Source: Altererythrobacter sp. B11
GTDB lineage: Bacteria > Pseudomonadota > Alphaproteobacteria > Sphingomonadales > Sphingomonadaceae
DNA length: 64,000 nt
NCBI RefSeq assembly: GCF_003569745.1
Contig: NZ_AP018498.1
Location: 2,579,001-2,643,000, forward strand
Direction of reading: 5' to 3'
The notes beneath the pieces were generated by a model. That model worked only from the letters and a program-made list of their open reading frames with translations. It searched no databases and was not told where the DNA came from. Each line of letters begins with the position of its first letter. Position 1 is the stretch's first letter. Positions 9,004 to 17,566 of this stretch are shown in pieces. The position numbers and the translations under genes are program-made.

Positions 9004-9273
9004 ATGGGGAAGCCCAATTTCAGCGATGAGTTCAAGCGTGATGCGGTGGCCCAGATCACCGAGCGCGGGTATCCGGTAGCGGAGGTTTCCGAGCGGCTCG
9101 GCGTCAGTCAGCATTCGCTGTACGCATGGAAGCGGCAACTGGCGAAGGTGGTGTCTGGCGATGCCAGCAAGGATGCCGAGATCCGCCAGTTGAAGCGCGA
9201 ACTGGCCCGGGTGACCGAGGAGCGCGATATACTAAAAAAAGCCACCGCGTATTTCGCCAGGGATGCAAAGTGA
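9004..9273 (+). CDS. IS3-family transposase OrfA
   Basis: An 89-residue protein with an N-terminal HTH (FSDEFKRDAV...VSERLGVSQHSLYAWKRQ) that binds the terminal repeats. A leucine-zipper-like helix follows (IRQLKRELARVTEERDILKKA). It starts after AGGAGA. Seven adenines at 9234-9240, in the reading CTA AAA AAA GCC, form an A-AAA-AAA slippery heptamer. A -1 shift there leads into orfB and would give the fused OrfAB transposase. Confidence 0.92.
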   Translation: MGKPNFSDEFKRDAVAQITERGYPVAEVSERLGVSQHSLYAWKRQLAKVVSGDASKDAEIRQLKRELARVTEERDILKKATAYFARDAK

Positions 9274-10145
9274 GATACGCGTTTGTTGCCGAGCATCGTG
9301 ACCAGTTCAGGGTTCGGTCGATGTGTCGGTGCCTGCGCATCCAGCCAAGCGGTTTCTATGCCTGGCAGAAGAACCCGCTGAGCCAGCGGGCTCGGGACGA
9401 TGCTCGTCAGACAGAGTTGCTGCGGCAGGCCTGGAGCGACAGCGGTAAGGTCTACGGCTATCGCAAGCTACACGATGACCTGCTGGATCATGGCGAGACC
9501 TGCTGCCCCAACCGCGTTGCCCGGTTGACCAGGCTGGCGGGTATCAGGGCGCAGGTCGGCTACAAGCGCCGGCCCGGCAGCTATGGCGGCAAACCGTCCC
9601 TGGCGGTCGACAATACTCTGGATCGTCAGTTCGACGTCGCAGCTCCCGATCGGGCTTGGGTGACGGACATCACCTACATCCGCACCCTGGAGGGCTTTGC
9701 CTATCTGGCTGTCGTGATCGATCTCTATTCCCGCCGTGTAGTAGGCTGGTCGATGCAGAGCAGGCAAACCACCGATGCGGTGTTGCAAGCGCTGCACATG
9801 GCGGTATGGCGGCGCAAGTCGAAGCAGCGGGTGCTGATCCATTCGGATCAGGGCTCGCAGTTCACCAGCATGGACTGGGCGGCCTTCATCCGTGCTCACA
9901 ATCTTGAGCACTCGATGAGCCGGCGTGGCAACTGCCACGACAACGCGGTAGCCGAGAGTTTCTTTTCCTCGCTCAAGCGTGAGCGCATTAGGCGCCGGAC
10001 CTACAAAACACGCGATGAAGCCCGGCAGGACGTGTTCGATTACATCGAGATGTTCTACAATCCGGTCCGCAAGCAGGTCAGGAACGGGATGCTGTCCCCC
10101 GCACTGTTCGAACGGCAGCAGATTTTGAAAGCAGAAGGCGTCTAG
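9270..10145 (+). CDS. IS3-family transposase OrfB (DDE integrase core)
   Basis: The frame is -1 relative to orfA and has the rve-type DDE core: Asp in WVTDITYIRT, Asp in HSDQGSQFTS, and Glu in HDNAVAESFFSSLK. An HTH_21-like SGKVYGYRKLHDDL segment precedes it. A GTG at 9270 overlaps the orfA stop and could start a separate 291-residue OrfB; the active enzyme is expected from frameshifting at 9234-9240, which joins the frame upstream. No stop or deletion is seen. Confidence 0.92.
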   Translation: MRYAFVAEHRDQFRVRSMCRCLRIQPSGFYAWQKNPLSQRARDDARQTELLRQAWSDSGKVYGYRKLHDDLLDHGETCCPNRVARLTRLAGIRAQVGYKRRPGSYGGKPSLAVDNTLDRQFDVAAPDRAWVTDITYIRTLEGFAYLAVVIDLYSRRVVGWSMQSRQTTDAVLQALHMAVWRRKSKQRVLIHSDQGSQFTSMDWAAFIRAHNLEHSMSRRGNCHDNAVAESFFSSLKRERIRRRTYKTRDEARQDVFDYIEMFYNPVRKQVRNGMLSPALFERQQILKAEGV

Positions 10146-10358
10146 AAAACTAGGGGCTACTCAGACGTCGCGATCATCTCGATCGCCTGCCTTTCCTCCC
10201 CCTCAGCTCCTTGCCCTTGTCGTGACCTGACCAGCTATGTGCTGCGCCACGCAATATCCCGCCTTTCAGTTGGCTTTTCATCCTATTAGTCTAGAGGTCT
10301 TTTCTGGGCCACCGTCGGCATCGCGTGACCGCCATAGACCAACAGGAACAAGAACACT

Positions 10359-10946
10359 TTGACCAGTGACGAGGGTAATAAACCAAACCGAAGGCGTCGC
10401 GGGCTTGCACTAGAAGAAGCCATACTGGATGCGGCATGGTCAGACTTGTCTACCAACGGCTATGCTAGGTTTACCTTCGAAACCGTCGCGCGCCTGGCCG
10501 GGACGAGCCGTCCGGTCCTTTATCGACGTTGGTCAACGCGCGCGAGTCTCGCTTCGTCCGCCATCGTTCGGCACCTGAAGCGCAATCCCATAATTGTACC
10601 CGACCTTGGCAACCTGAGAGATGAACTCCAGTGCGCAATGCGCAAATTTGCTGATCGGGCACCTCCCAGTCTCATGAAGCTCGTGTTCGAAATGCACGAG
10701 GATATGGCTTTAGAAGAGGTAAATTTCACTGATGCGCGTTTCAGCGAGAACCCGATCGGTGATGTCATAGCACGTGGCGTAGCGCGCGGAGAGATAGATC
10801 CCCAGCGCCTGAACGCTCGCGTCATGCGCGTGCTACCCAGCCTTGTGATGCACGAGATCGTCGTGACCGCGCAGCCGATTTCGGATCAGACCATATCGGC
10901 AATAATCGATCAGATTTTTATGCCTTTAACCGTGCCCCTGCCCTGA
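10359..10946 (+). CDS. TetR/AcrR family transcriptional regulator
   Basis: A 195-residue regulator with the TetR N-terminal HTH at about residues 20-64 (ILDAAWSDLSTNGYARFTFE, then VARLAGTSRPVLYRRW). The helical C-terminal ligand domain has no recognised subfamily signature. The start is a TTG preceded by AGGAACA; no better ATG is available in frame before the HTH. It follows the IS by 195 bp. The gene after it (MipA-like, 11095) is 148 bp away on the same strand and could be a target; there is no direct evidence. Confidence 0.85.
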   Translation: MTSDEGNKPNRRRRGLALEEAILDAAWSDLSTNGYARFTFETVARLAGTSRPVLYRRWSTRASLASSAIVRHLKRNPIIVPDLGNLRDELQCAMRKFADRAPPSLMKLVFEMHEDMALEEVNFTDARFSENPIGDVIARGVARGEIDPQRLNARVMRVLPSLVMHEIVVTAQPISDQTISAIIDQIFMPLTVPLP

Positions 10947-11094
10947 GCAACGCATCGCACGAACATAATTTAAGATACAAAATGTTTCTTATTGACGTTG
11001 GAGCATGACATCGGCGATATGTGCGATGCGGGATTGAGGGCACGTACCCAAGATTGAGGCCGCTGACATTTCATTCGATGGAGCGACCGGCTCG

Positions 11095-11847
11095 ATGAAA
11101 AAACGTGTAAAGGTAAGTGCTCCACCGCTCTGCGTTATTGGAGTGATCTGGTTCGGCGCACCCGCACAGGCACAGGATCATGTCGTACTTGGGGCAGGAG
11201 TTGCGGTGACGCCAACCTATCAAGGGTCTGACGACTACAGGGTGCTGCCGTTGCCCGCGATCGATATAAAGAAGGGGTGGTTCTTCGCGAACCTACGTAA
11301 TGGCATTGGGATCGAGCCAATTGGCACCGGGGTGATATCGGCAGGTGTGAGTGCCGTCTTTGTCCAGGGGTATCGGCGTCGCGACATTCCGACAGGAATT
11401 TCGAAACTTTCGGGTGGTCTGGGTGCTCGAGCACATATCAATCTGCGCTCCAGTGGTCTGACTGGCACCTTGGGCGTAACAAAAGTCATATCGGGCGGCA
11501 CAGGCGGGATCATCGCCGATGCCAGCGTCTCCTATACAATCCTCATCTCTTCGAAATTTTCCCTCACGCCGACCGTCGGAGCGACGTGGGCAGATCGGGC
11601 GCATAACGACCAGTATTTTGGCGTAGACAAAGTCGAAGCATCTGCTTCGGGGCTTTCCCCTTTCTCTACGGGGGCGGGGTTCAAGGACATTTCGGGCACG
11701 CTCACAGCGACCTATCGATTGACCGATCGGATCGCATTGAGCGCAACCAGCGGTGTGACCACCTTGCTCAACAAAGTAAGCGAAAGCCCCTTGGTTCGCC
11801 GCGCCACTCAGCCCTTTGGGACGGTCGCGCTTACTTACCGCCTCTAA
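11095..11847 (+). CDS. MipA/OmpV family outer-membrane protein
   Basis: A 250-residue protein with a signal peptide (core about residues 11-24, AQA-QD cleavage) and a beta-barrel ending in the aromatic-type terminus TYRL. The MipA/OmpV signature is visible: a GAGVAVTPTYQGSDDYRVLPLP segment early on and a GWFFANLRNGIGI segment at about 62-74. The family forms outer-membrane pores or scaffolds for murein enzymes. It stands alone after a 148-bp gap that may hold its promoter. Confidence 0.88.
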   Translation: MKKRVKVSAPPLCVIGVIWFGAPAQAQDHVVLGAGVAVTPTYQGSDDYRVLPLPAIDIKKGWFFANLRNGIGIEPIGTGVISAGVSAVFVQGYRRRDIPTGISKLSGGLGARAHINLRSSGLTGTLGVTKVISGGTGGIIADASVSYTILISSKFSLTPTVGATWADRAHNDQYFGVDKVEASASGLSPFSTGAGFKDISGTLTATYRLTDRIALSATSGVTTLLNKVSESPLVRRATQPFGTVALTYRL

Positions 11848-12135
11848 CAACTTAATCCCCCTGTTCGTCAGCGCTGTCCATTCTGTACGAATGAGGGTTG
11901 AAATTCTCAAGGTTGGCAGACCACGCCGCTTTTCTTTGGCGTCACTAACAATCCTCGATCGGCAATTTTGTCGACCTTTGCCTCCAAAGGAAACGCCACT
12001 GGGCAGGGCACTGCTGTGGCGGCGCACTTCCGTCCTTTTTGACCCGTCGCTCAGCCGACCAAATGTCATTGCCGTTCTACCGTGATTGGGGCATAGTCAG
12101 TCTTGGCGGGCAGACCTTCTGAACGAGGGTTGGCC
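11848..12135. other. Intergenic gap before the AlpA-like gene
   Basis: No coding sequence is supported in this 288-bp stretch. It contains the left copy of a 14-bp repeat (TTGGCGGGCAGACC, 12103-12116) that recurs at 14161-14174 on the other side of the integrase. Confidence 0.5.
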
Positions 12136-12408
12136 ATGAAGTCTGACATATCTCAATATTCGGTAGGCGCGGCGAGCGCTGTGGATGCAGATCGCATCTA
12201 CCCGAAGGATCGCCGGACAGACCGGCTCTTGCGGAAACCTGATGTCACCGCAAGAACCGGGATGTCCGTCTCAGCTATCTATAGGTTAGAAACAGCCGGT
12301 CGCTTCCCTCGCCGCCGCGGTATCGGATTGCGCTCTGTCGCCTGGTACGAAAGCGATATCGACGAATTCATTGCTGATCCTTCAGCCTACCGTTCAGATA
12401 CCGGCTGA
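12136..12408 (+). CDS. AlpA-like small HTH regulator
   Basis: A 90-residue protein with the AlpA/excisionase-type winged HTH (LLRKPDVTARTGMSVSAIYRLETAGRFPRR, then SVAWYESDIDEFIA). AlpA-type proteins activate excision or early genes of integrated elements. The ATG at 12136 follows GAGGG; an in-frame TTG at 12103 is possible but lacks a ribosome site. The gene converges on, and overlaps by 41 bp, the integrase gene that follows, as in many small integrated islands. Confidence 0.8.
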   Translation: MKSDISQYSVGAASAVDADRIYPKDRRTDRLLRKPDVTARTGMSVSAIYRLETAGRFPRRRGIGLRSVAWYESDIDEFIADPSAYRSDTG

Positions 12409-13699
12409 CCACTTCATGTGCCGGATCGAGCCCTCGGGTGATGAGGTCAGCCCAAATCTGAATGAGCGTACCCCGAGGTTTGCGGTAACGTGATCGGTTG
12501 TACGCCCATTCCGAGCGGGAAACTCCCTGCGGGACATGAGCCAGTACCATATCGATAACCATCCGATCCCCGTCTCGCTCAAGTTCGGCGGCGCGCTCAT
12601 TCATGATGGTTGAGAATGATGAGCGCCATCCATGGGGTACCATCACGTTCTTGTAACGCCCTCCCCCCATCCGCTTGTACATTGTGCTCAAGGCAGCGTC
12701 AGAAATAGGTTCGCGCCAAGATTTCGTGCTCGGGAAAAGCAAGTCGAACCCACCAGTCAATGGCCGGAGCGCGCGAAGCGATTCGACTGCCTGGTGTGAA
12801 AGGGGGACGTCATGGCCAAACGCCGAATTGCCTTTGTCCTCGACGTCGAGCTTCATCCGGCTCGCGGGAACTCGCCAGATCGGTGCGTTCGGCACCGCAT
12901 CCGGATTTTCCCAGTCGATACCCTCGAACTCGCTCCAGAGAGCCGTTCGAAGCACACCCACCCGGACCAGAGTGAGCGCCAAGAGCCGGGAGGCAAGCTT
13001 GACGATCAGACTGGACGTTGAGCGATCCACGACCTTCTGAAATTCGAGCAGCTCAGGCACTTCGGTCAACGCCGGCTGCTTCGATCCGCGACGCGTCGGC
13101 TTGAGCGCGTCCCTGATTTCATCGATTTCGAGCAGGATAGCAGGATCGACAAGCCGCTCCGCCTTTGCGCGCCGGAAGACGCCCCTTACATAGCCGCGGA
13201 CGCGCTTGGCCGTTTCGACAGAACCTCTGCCCTCGATTTTGCGGAGCGCTCGAAGAATCGACGTGCTTTCGATCTGGCCGATCGGATGATGACCAAACAA
13301 TGGATAGAGGTCGCGCTCAAACCGGTTCCGCACACGCTTGGCATTCGAGATCGACCAAATGGGCTCTTGGTCCGCCAGCCACTCCTCCGCAACTTTCCGG
13401 AAGGTCACTTTGGCAGCCTCTTGCCTCGATATCTTGGCTTTCTGCTTTTCGAGCGCCGGATCCTTGCCTTCGGCCACCAGCTTTCGCGCCTCGCGATGCG
13501 CATCGCGCGCAGCAACGAGACCCAATTCAGGATATTGTCCCAGAGTAAGGGTCTTCTCTTTGGGACCTACCCGATATCTGTAGCGCCAGATTTTTCCGCC
13601 GGCGCTGGTGACGTAAAGAAAAAGCCCCTGAGAATCAGCGAGCCGATAATCGCTCGTTCGGGGCTTGGCATTCTTAATTTCGATGATGGTAAGCGACAT
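12368..13699 (-). CDS. Tyrosine-type site-specific integrase (P4-like)
   Basis: A 443-residue integrase. Order: an N-terminal DUF4102-type arm-binding domain (about 1-90, with LTLGQYPELGLVAARDAHREA), a SAM-like core-binding domain (about 100-195), then the catalytic domain. Catalytic residues seen are an Arg in a VRVGVLRTALW segment, HGWR, LAHV, and a final Tyr in YNRSRY. Nothing looks broken. It would recombine at an attachment site, but no duplicate att pair for it is recognisable in the window. Its 3' end overlaps the AlpA-like gene. Confidence 0.9.
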   Translation of the reverse strand: MSLTIIEIKNAKPRTSDYRLADSQGLFLYVTSAGGKIWRYRYRVGPKEKTLTLGQYPELGLVAARDAHREARKLVAEGKDPALEKQKAKISRQEAAKVTFRKVAEEWLADQEPIWSISNAKRVRNRFERDLYPLFGHHPIGQIESTSILRALRKIEGRGSVETAKRVRGYVRGVFRRAKAERLVDPAILLEIDEIRDALKPTRRGSKQPALTEVPELLEFQKVVDRSTSSLIVKLASRLLALTLVRVGVLRTALWSEFEGIDWENPDAVPNAPIWRVPASRMKLDVEDKGNSAFGHDVPLSHQAVESLRALRPLTGGFDLLFPSTKSWREPISDAALSTMYKRMGGGRYKNVMVPHGWRSSFSTIMNERAAELERDGDRMVIDMVLAHVPQGVSRSEWAYNRSRYRKPRGTLIQIWADLITRGLDPAHEVVSRYLNGRLKDQQ

Positions 13700-13726
13700 G
13701 AGATTATGCCCTCAAATCGGCCCGCC

Positions 13727-13760
13727 ATGCCCGCAAATATGCCCGCAAATATGCCCGCAG
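13727..13760 (+). repeat. 12-bp tandem repeat upstream of integrase
   Basis: ATGCCCGCAAAT is present twice in tandem (13727-13738, 13739-13750), followed by a partial third copy ATGCCCGCAG (13751-13760). It begins 27 bp upstream of the integrase start, where arm-type or excisionase binding sites are expected. Confidence 0.7.
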
Positions 13761-14339
13761 ATTCGCTGAACTATCCTGGTCTGCTACGACCTGTCCTGAT
13801 CAGCCAAATGCCTAATAACCCCTTGTTTTCCAAGGAGTTATTAGCGCATCAGATCCGTCTTGAAAAGAATATTTGGTGGGCCCGGCAGCACACGAACTCA
13901 CAATCTAACTCCCGCGTACCAAGATGAGAAGTTCATAGAAAATTCTAGAGGAATTTACTTCACGGTCCGAAAAGCTTTTCATTTAAGTTTATGGCTCCAC
14001 CTTCCGTGGAATTCTGGAGCAAACCTCGAGCAGTGATACGGCAAATAATGCAAGCGCGCCCTTCAGCCGAAGTCAAAAGACAATGTTGCTCCGCCTAGAG
14101 GCGCCTGTCATCGGGAACGATACCCCTTGCTGAGTGAGTGATAAAAGGTCATGATGCCGGTTGGCGGGCAGACCCCAATAAGGGAACGCCCATGGTTCGA
14201 AGTTGCCGACGATGCATCTCGGGCATCGTAAAAACAGTATCATCCTGTGGGCTTGGCGCTCATCTGTGCATTAAAGCTCATGCGCATCTACCTGATGTTC
14301 ACGATATACCCCTTGCTTCGAGCCTGAAAGATGGCGACG
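13761..14339. other. Non-coding accessory gap
   Basis: No supported gene. A segment at about 13873-13930 begins TGGTGGGCCCGGCAG. On the minus strand this resembles the acceptor end of a tRNA (CTGCCGGGCCCACCA), but the T-stem does not pair, so at most it is an att scar. The second copy of the 14-bp repeat TTGGCGGGCAGACC is at 14161-14174. Confidence 0.35.
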
Positions 14340-14376
14340 ATGGCTGACGTTGACGTGCTCCCCAAAGCTCTACCAG

Positions 14377-15246
14377 TCATAACTGGAGTCCGGGGTTGGT
14401 ATGGTGCCCCTCGGGGCGGTGTTGCACAACCCGCCTGGCAGCATCGGCGGGCGTCAGCCCGCCAACACCGCTGTGCGGGCGCACATGGTTGTAGTCGTCG
14501 CGCCAGAGCCGCAGCACCGAGCGGGCATGGCCGAGCGACACGAACAGCGTCTCGTTGAGGCATTCGTCACGTAGGCGGCCGTTGAAGCTCTCGACGTAGC
14601 CGTTCTGCTGCGGCTTGCCTGGCGCGATGTAGTGCCACTCGATTGGTCGCTCCTGCGTCCATCTCAGGATCGCCAGGCTGGTCAGTTCGGTGCCGTTGTC
14701 GCTCACGATCATCAGCGGCGGTACGCCTCTAGCCGCGATAATGGCATCGAGCTCACGAGCGACACGCGCGCCTGACAGCGAGGTATCGACCACCAGCGCT
14801 AGGCACTCCCGCGTGAAGTCGTCGACCACCGCCAGGATGCGGATGCGCCGACCGCTGATCAGCGTGTCGCTGACGAAGTCGAGGCTCCAGCGCTGGTTCG
14901 GACCCTGCGGCAGCGTCATCGGCGCTCGGGTGCCCATCGCTCGCTTGCGGCCACGCCGGCGCCTGACCCGCAGGTTCTCCTCGCGATAGAGCCGCAGCAG
15001 CTTCTTGTGGTTCATGACTAGCCCTTCACGGGCCAGCATGATGCCAAGCCGCCGGTAGCCGAAGCGACGACGTTCGGCCGCGATCTCACGCAGCCGCGAC
15101 CGCAGGTCGCCATCATCACTACGCCGGGGCGCGTAGCGCACCGACGTCCTGTCCACGCCGAAGATGGTACATGCCCGACGCTCGCTGATGCCGAACAGCT
15201 GCCGAGCATGCTCAACAGCCTTCCGCTGAGCGGCGGGCTTCACCAG
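14377..15246 (-). CDS. IS3-family transposase OrfB (IS407 type)
   Basis: An integrase-core protein in the -1 frame of orfA; the frame stays open upstream to 15426 and is expected to be entered by frameshifting near 15246. It has an HTH_21-like part ([16 protein letters not shown]) and the DDE residues: Asp in [10 protein letters not shown], Asp in [10 protein letters not shown], and Glu in [18 protein letters not shown]. It ends with a basic, Pro/Gly-rich tail. It is intact and should be functional as OrfAB. Confidence 0.9.
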   Translation of the reverse strand: MVKPAAQRKAVEHARQLFGISERRACTIFGVDRTSVRYAPRRSDDGDLRSRLREIAAERRRFGYRRLGIMLAREGLVMNHKKLLRLYREENLRVRRRRGRKRAMGTRAPMTLPQGPNQRWSLDFVSDTLISGRRIRILAVVDDFTRECLALVVDTSLSGARVARELDAIIAARGVPPLMIVSDNGTELTSLAILRWTQERPIEWHYIAPGKPQQNGYVESFNGRLRDECLNETLFVSLGHARSVLRLWRDDYNHVRPHSGVGGLTPADAARRVVQHRPEGHHTNPGLQL

Positions 15247-15506
15247 TTTTTTGCCGCGACTTCCTTCAGCACGGCATTGTCGAGCATGGCGTCCGCCAGC
15301 AGCCGTTTGAGCCGGCCGTTCTCCTCCTCGAGCACCTTCAGCTTGCGCGCCTGCGACACGTCCATACCGCCGTACTTGGCCTTCCACGCATACAGCGTCG
15401 CGCTGCTGATCCCGTGCTTGCGACACACATCGGCCGTCTTCATCCCGGCCTCCTGCTCGCGCAACACCGCGATGATCTGCTCCTCGCTGAACCTGGTCTT
15501 CTTCAC
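15240..15506 (-). CDS. IS3-family transposase OrfA (IS407 type)
   Basis: An 88-residue protein with the typical IS407-group start [19 protein letters not shown], an HTH ([24 protein letters not shown] interrupted only by the turn) and a leucine-zipper helix ([18 protein letters not shown]). Near its end the codons GCA AAA AAC form an A-AAA-AAC slippery heptamer (15252 down to 15246), allowing -1 frameshifting into orfB. Confidence 0.92.
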   Translation of the reverse strand: MKKTRFSEEQIIAVLREQEAGMKTADVCRKHGISSATLYAWKAKYGGMDVSQARKLKVLEEENGRLKRLLADAMLDNAVLKEVAAKNW

Positions 15507-15752
15507 GTCCGTCTCCTCACGAAGGCGGACTCTAGCTCAAACTGGCAGAGTTTCAGGGGAGCACGTCAACGTTGATCGGCCGCAAGAGCAAAAGCTGAAT
15601 GCCAGCGAACATCAGTGCCAAAATGGCATGTCGCGATTAAGCAGCCATGACTCTCGCATGATCGCTATGGTTCGGTTGCTGGCGCGCCACGCAGCACGCC
15701 GGGCGTACGCCAAATTTATCGAGGAGTCAGAGGAAGGCTCCTGAGAAGGAGA

Positions 15753-17549
15753 ATGAATGTGAGGGTCGCGCTATACGCTCGTTATTCGGGCGACAATCAA
15801 CGGGAAGCGTCCATCGTTGACCAACTCAGGATTTGCCGACTTCACGCGGAAAAGCTGGGCTGGGATATCGTTGAGGAATATACAGATCCAAAGATATCCG
15901 GCGCGTCGATGTTCCTGAGACCCGGTATTCAAGCTTTGATTTCCGATGCTGGACGCAGACGATTTGATTGTGTTCTGGCCGAAGCAATGGATCGGCTGTC
16001 ACGCGACCAAGAAGACATGGCAGGCATCTACAAACGGATGACCTTCTCCGACATCAAGATCGTTACGCTATCAGAAGGAGAAATCAGCCCGCTTCATGTC
16101 GGGCTTAAGGGAACCATGAACGCCCTGTTTCTGAAAGACCTGGCAGACAAGGTCAGGCGCGGTCTACGCGGACGCGTCGAGCTTGGGAAATCCGGCGGAG
16201 GCAATTCTTACGGATATGATGTCGTTCGCAAAATGAATGCCGTCGGCGAACTTGAACGTGGCGACCGTACGATCAACGATGGTCAGGCACGTATCATTTT
16301 GCGCATTTTTCGAGATTATATTGATGGCAAATCCCCCAAGACGATCGCCTTCGAGTTAAACCGGGCCGGTGTCGAGAGTCCATCAGGCGGTCATTGGGGA
16401 GCGAGCACTATCAACGGAAACTGCCAGCGTGGCACCGGGATACTCAACAATGAAATGTACGTCGGCAAGATTGTCTGGAATCGGCAGCGCTTCATCAAAG
16501 ATCCAGACACCGGTAAGCGACAGGCCCGGCTTAATCCTCAATCGGAATGGGTAGTACAGGAGACGCCTGAACTCCGGATTGTGCCAGACGATGTGTGGAC
16601 AGCGGCGAAAAAGAAGCAAAGCCTGCTCATGCTGCCGCGTGGCGAGCAAAGGGCGAAGAACAGCTTTCGTGATCGCCGTCGCCCAAAGCATCTTCTAACC
16701 GGACTAGTCCGATGTGGTTGCTGTGGCGGCGTCTACACCGCAGTATCAGGGACGCTGCTAGGCTGCTCCGCAGCAAAGGGGAAAGGCACCTGCGACAACA
16801 AGCATAGCATCAGACGGGACGTGCTCGATCAACTGGTGCTCGATGCCCTTAAACACGAACTGATGCAGCCGGATCTGTTCGCCGAGTTCTGCGATGAGTT
16901 CACCCGTGAGGTAAATCGCATTCGAGCTTCAGCGGGCAGCTCCATCACCATCGTGAAAGCGGAGATCAAGAAGATCGATCATGATCTCGACATGCTCCTG
17001 AACCTAATCCTGCGAGGCGGGGTTGCAGATAAGATCAATGCCAAGATGATCGCGCTGGAGGCGCGTAAAAAGGACCTGGAAGTCGAACTGGCGCAATCTG
17101 AAGCACCACCGCCGATGCTGCACCCAAACATGGCGATCCATTACCACCGTCAACTCAAAGGGCTCCATGAAGCCATCTCGGATATGGATGAGGCTTCCCG
17201 GTTGCAGGCCCGCGACATTCTGCATTCGATGCTGCAAAGTATTGCCATCTCACCGGATGGAGAGAGCCACACAAAGGTGGACATACGAGGCGATCTTGCC
17301 GGCATTATCGCGATTTGCAGACAGCAAAAAGGCCGTCCAAAGGCAGCCGTAAACGGTGCTATCGCTTATGCCGATGAAGGAACGGCAGGTTTGAACTACA
17401 TGATCGCTGGTAAATGTAGTTTAAGTTGGTTGCGGGAGAGCGATGATATCCCAGCTTGGCAAAGAGATGAGACCCCCAGCTTCAAGTTGATCTTATGCGG
17501 CCTGACCCGCAAGGGAAGAAAACCACCAAATTTCAATTCTGAATTGTGA
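15753..17549 (+). CDS. Large serine recombinase
   Basis: A 598-residue resolvase/invertase-family recombinase. Order: catalytic domain (about 1-145) with the YARYS motif holding the nucleophile Ser and an AMDRLSRD motif, a recombinase domain (about 160-285), a zinc ribbon (CGCC near 329 and a second Cys pair near 345-352), then a coiled-coil region. The start follows AGAAGGAG. Large serine recombinases integrate or excise phages and mobile islands, or act as invertases. No att core pair is evident here. It stands between an interrupted small ORF and a tyrosine integrase of opposite direction. Confidence 0.92.
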   Translation: MNVRVALYARYSGDNQREASIVDQLRICRLHAEKLGWDIVEEYTDPKISGASMFLRPGIQALISDAGRRRFDCVLAEAMDRLSRDQEDMAGIYKRMTFSDIKIVTLSEGEISPLHVGLKGTMNALFLKDLADKVRRGLRGRVELGKSGGGNSYGYDVVRKMNAVGELERGDRTINDGQARIILRIFRDYIDGKSPKTIAFELNRAGVESPSGGHWGASTINGNCQRGTGILNNEMYVGKIVWNRQRFIKDPDTGKRQARLNPQSEWVVQETPELRIVPDDVWTAAKKKQSLLMLPRGEQRAKNSFRDRRRPKHLLTGLVRCGCCGGVYTAVSGTLLGCSAAKGKGTCDNKHSIRRDVLDQLVLDALKHELMQPDLFAEFCDEFTREVNRIRASAGSSITIVKAEIKKIDHDLDMLLNLILRGGVADKINAKMIALEARKKDLEVELAQSEAPPPMLHPNMAIHYHRQLKGLHEAISDMDEASRLQARDILHSMLQSIAISPDGESHTKVDIRGDLAGIIAICRQQKGRPKAAVNGAIAYADEGTAGLNYMIAGKCSLSWLRESDDIPAWQRDETPSFKLILCGLTRKGRKPPNFNSEL

Positions 17550-17566
17550 AGACGAGGAACGCCAGA

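Larger units (their letters stand above)
8947..10163 (+). mobile_element. IS3-family insertion sequence, complete, 1217 bp
   Basis: Terminal inverted repeats TGAGTAGCCCCTAG match exactly at 8947-8960 and 10150-10163, and the similarity continues inward (ATTTCTGGA against TTTTCTAGA). The element is flanked by a direct GAC at 8944-8946 and 10164-10166, a 3-bp target duplication. Inside are overlapping orfA and orfB with a poly-A slippery site, as in IS3 elements. Both ends and both frames are intact, so it is probably active or recently moved. Confidence 0.92.
14351..15568 (-). mobile_element. IS3-family (IS407-group-like) insertion sequence, complete, 1218 bp
   Basis: The ends are TGACGTGCTCCCC (14351-14363) and its exact complement GGGGAGCACGTCA (15556-15568). 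They are flanked by ACGT at 14347-14350 and 15569-15572, a 4-bp target duplication as in the IS407 group. It encodes orfA (15506 to 15240) and orfB in the -1 frame on the minus strand. It sits inside a small ORF upstream of the serine recombinase. Confidence 0.93.
14340..15744 (+). pseudogene. Small ORF (60 residues when restored) split by the IS407-type element
   Basis: Removing the insertion (14351-15568) and one ACGT copy joins ATGGCTGACGT (14340-14350) to TGATCGG (15573 on) in one frame. That frame ends with TGA at 15742-15744, 8 bp before the recombinase ATG. The restored protein starts MADVDRPQEQKL and ends in a basic helix with ARHAARRAYAKF. Its function is not known. The exact in-frame restoration supports both the insertion boundaries and the reality of the gene. 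A shorter start at 15658 could still give a 28-residue remnant. Confidence 0.6.

Noticed and set aside
13873-13930. tRNA on the minus strand ending in GGGCCCACCA
   Set aside because: The T-stem does not pair and no anticodon arm is visible; kept only as a possible att scar.
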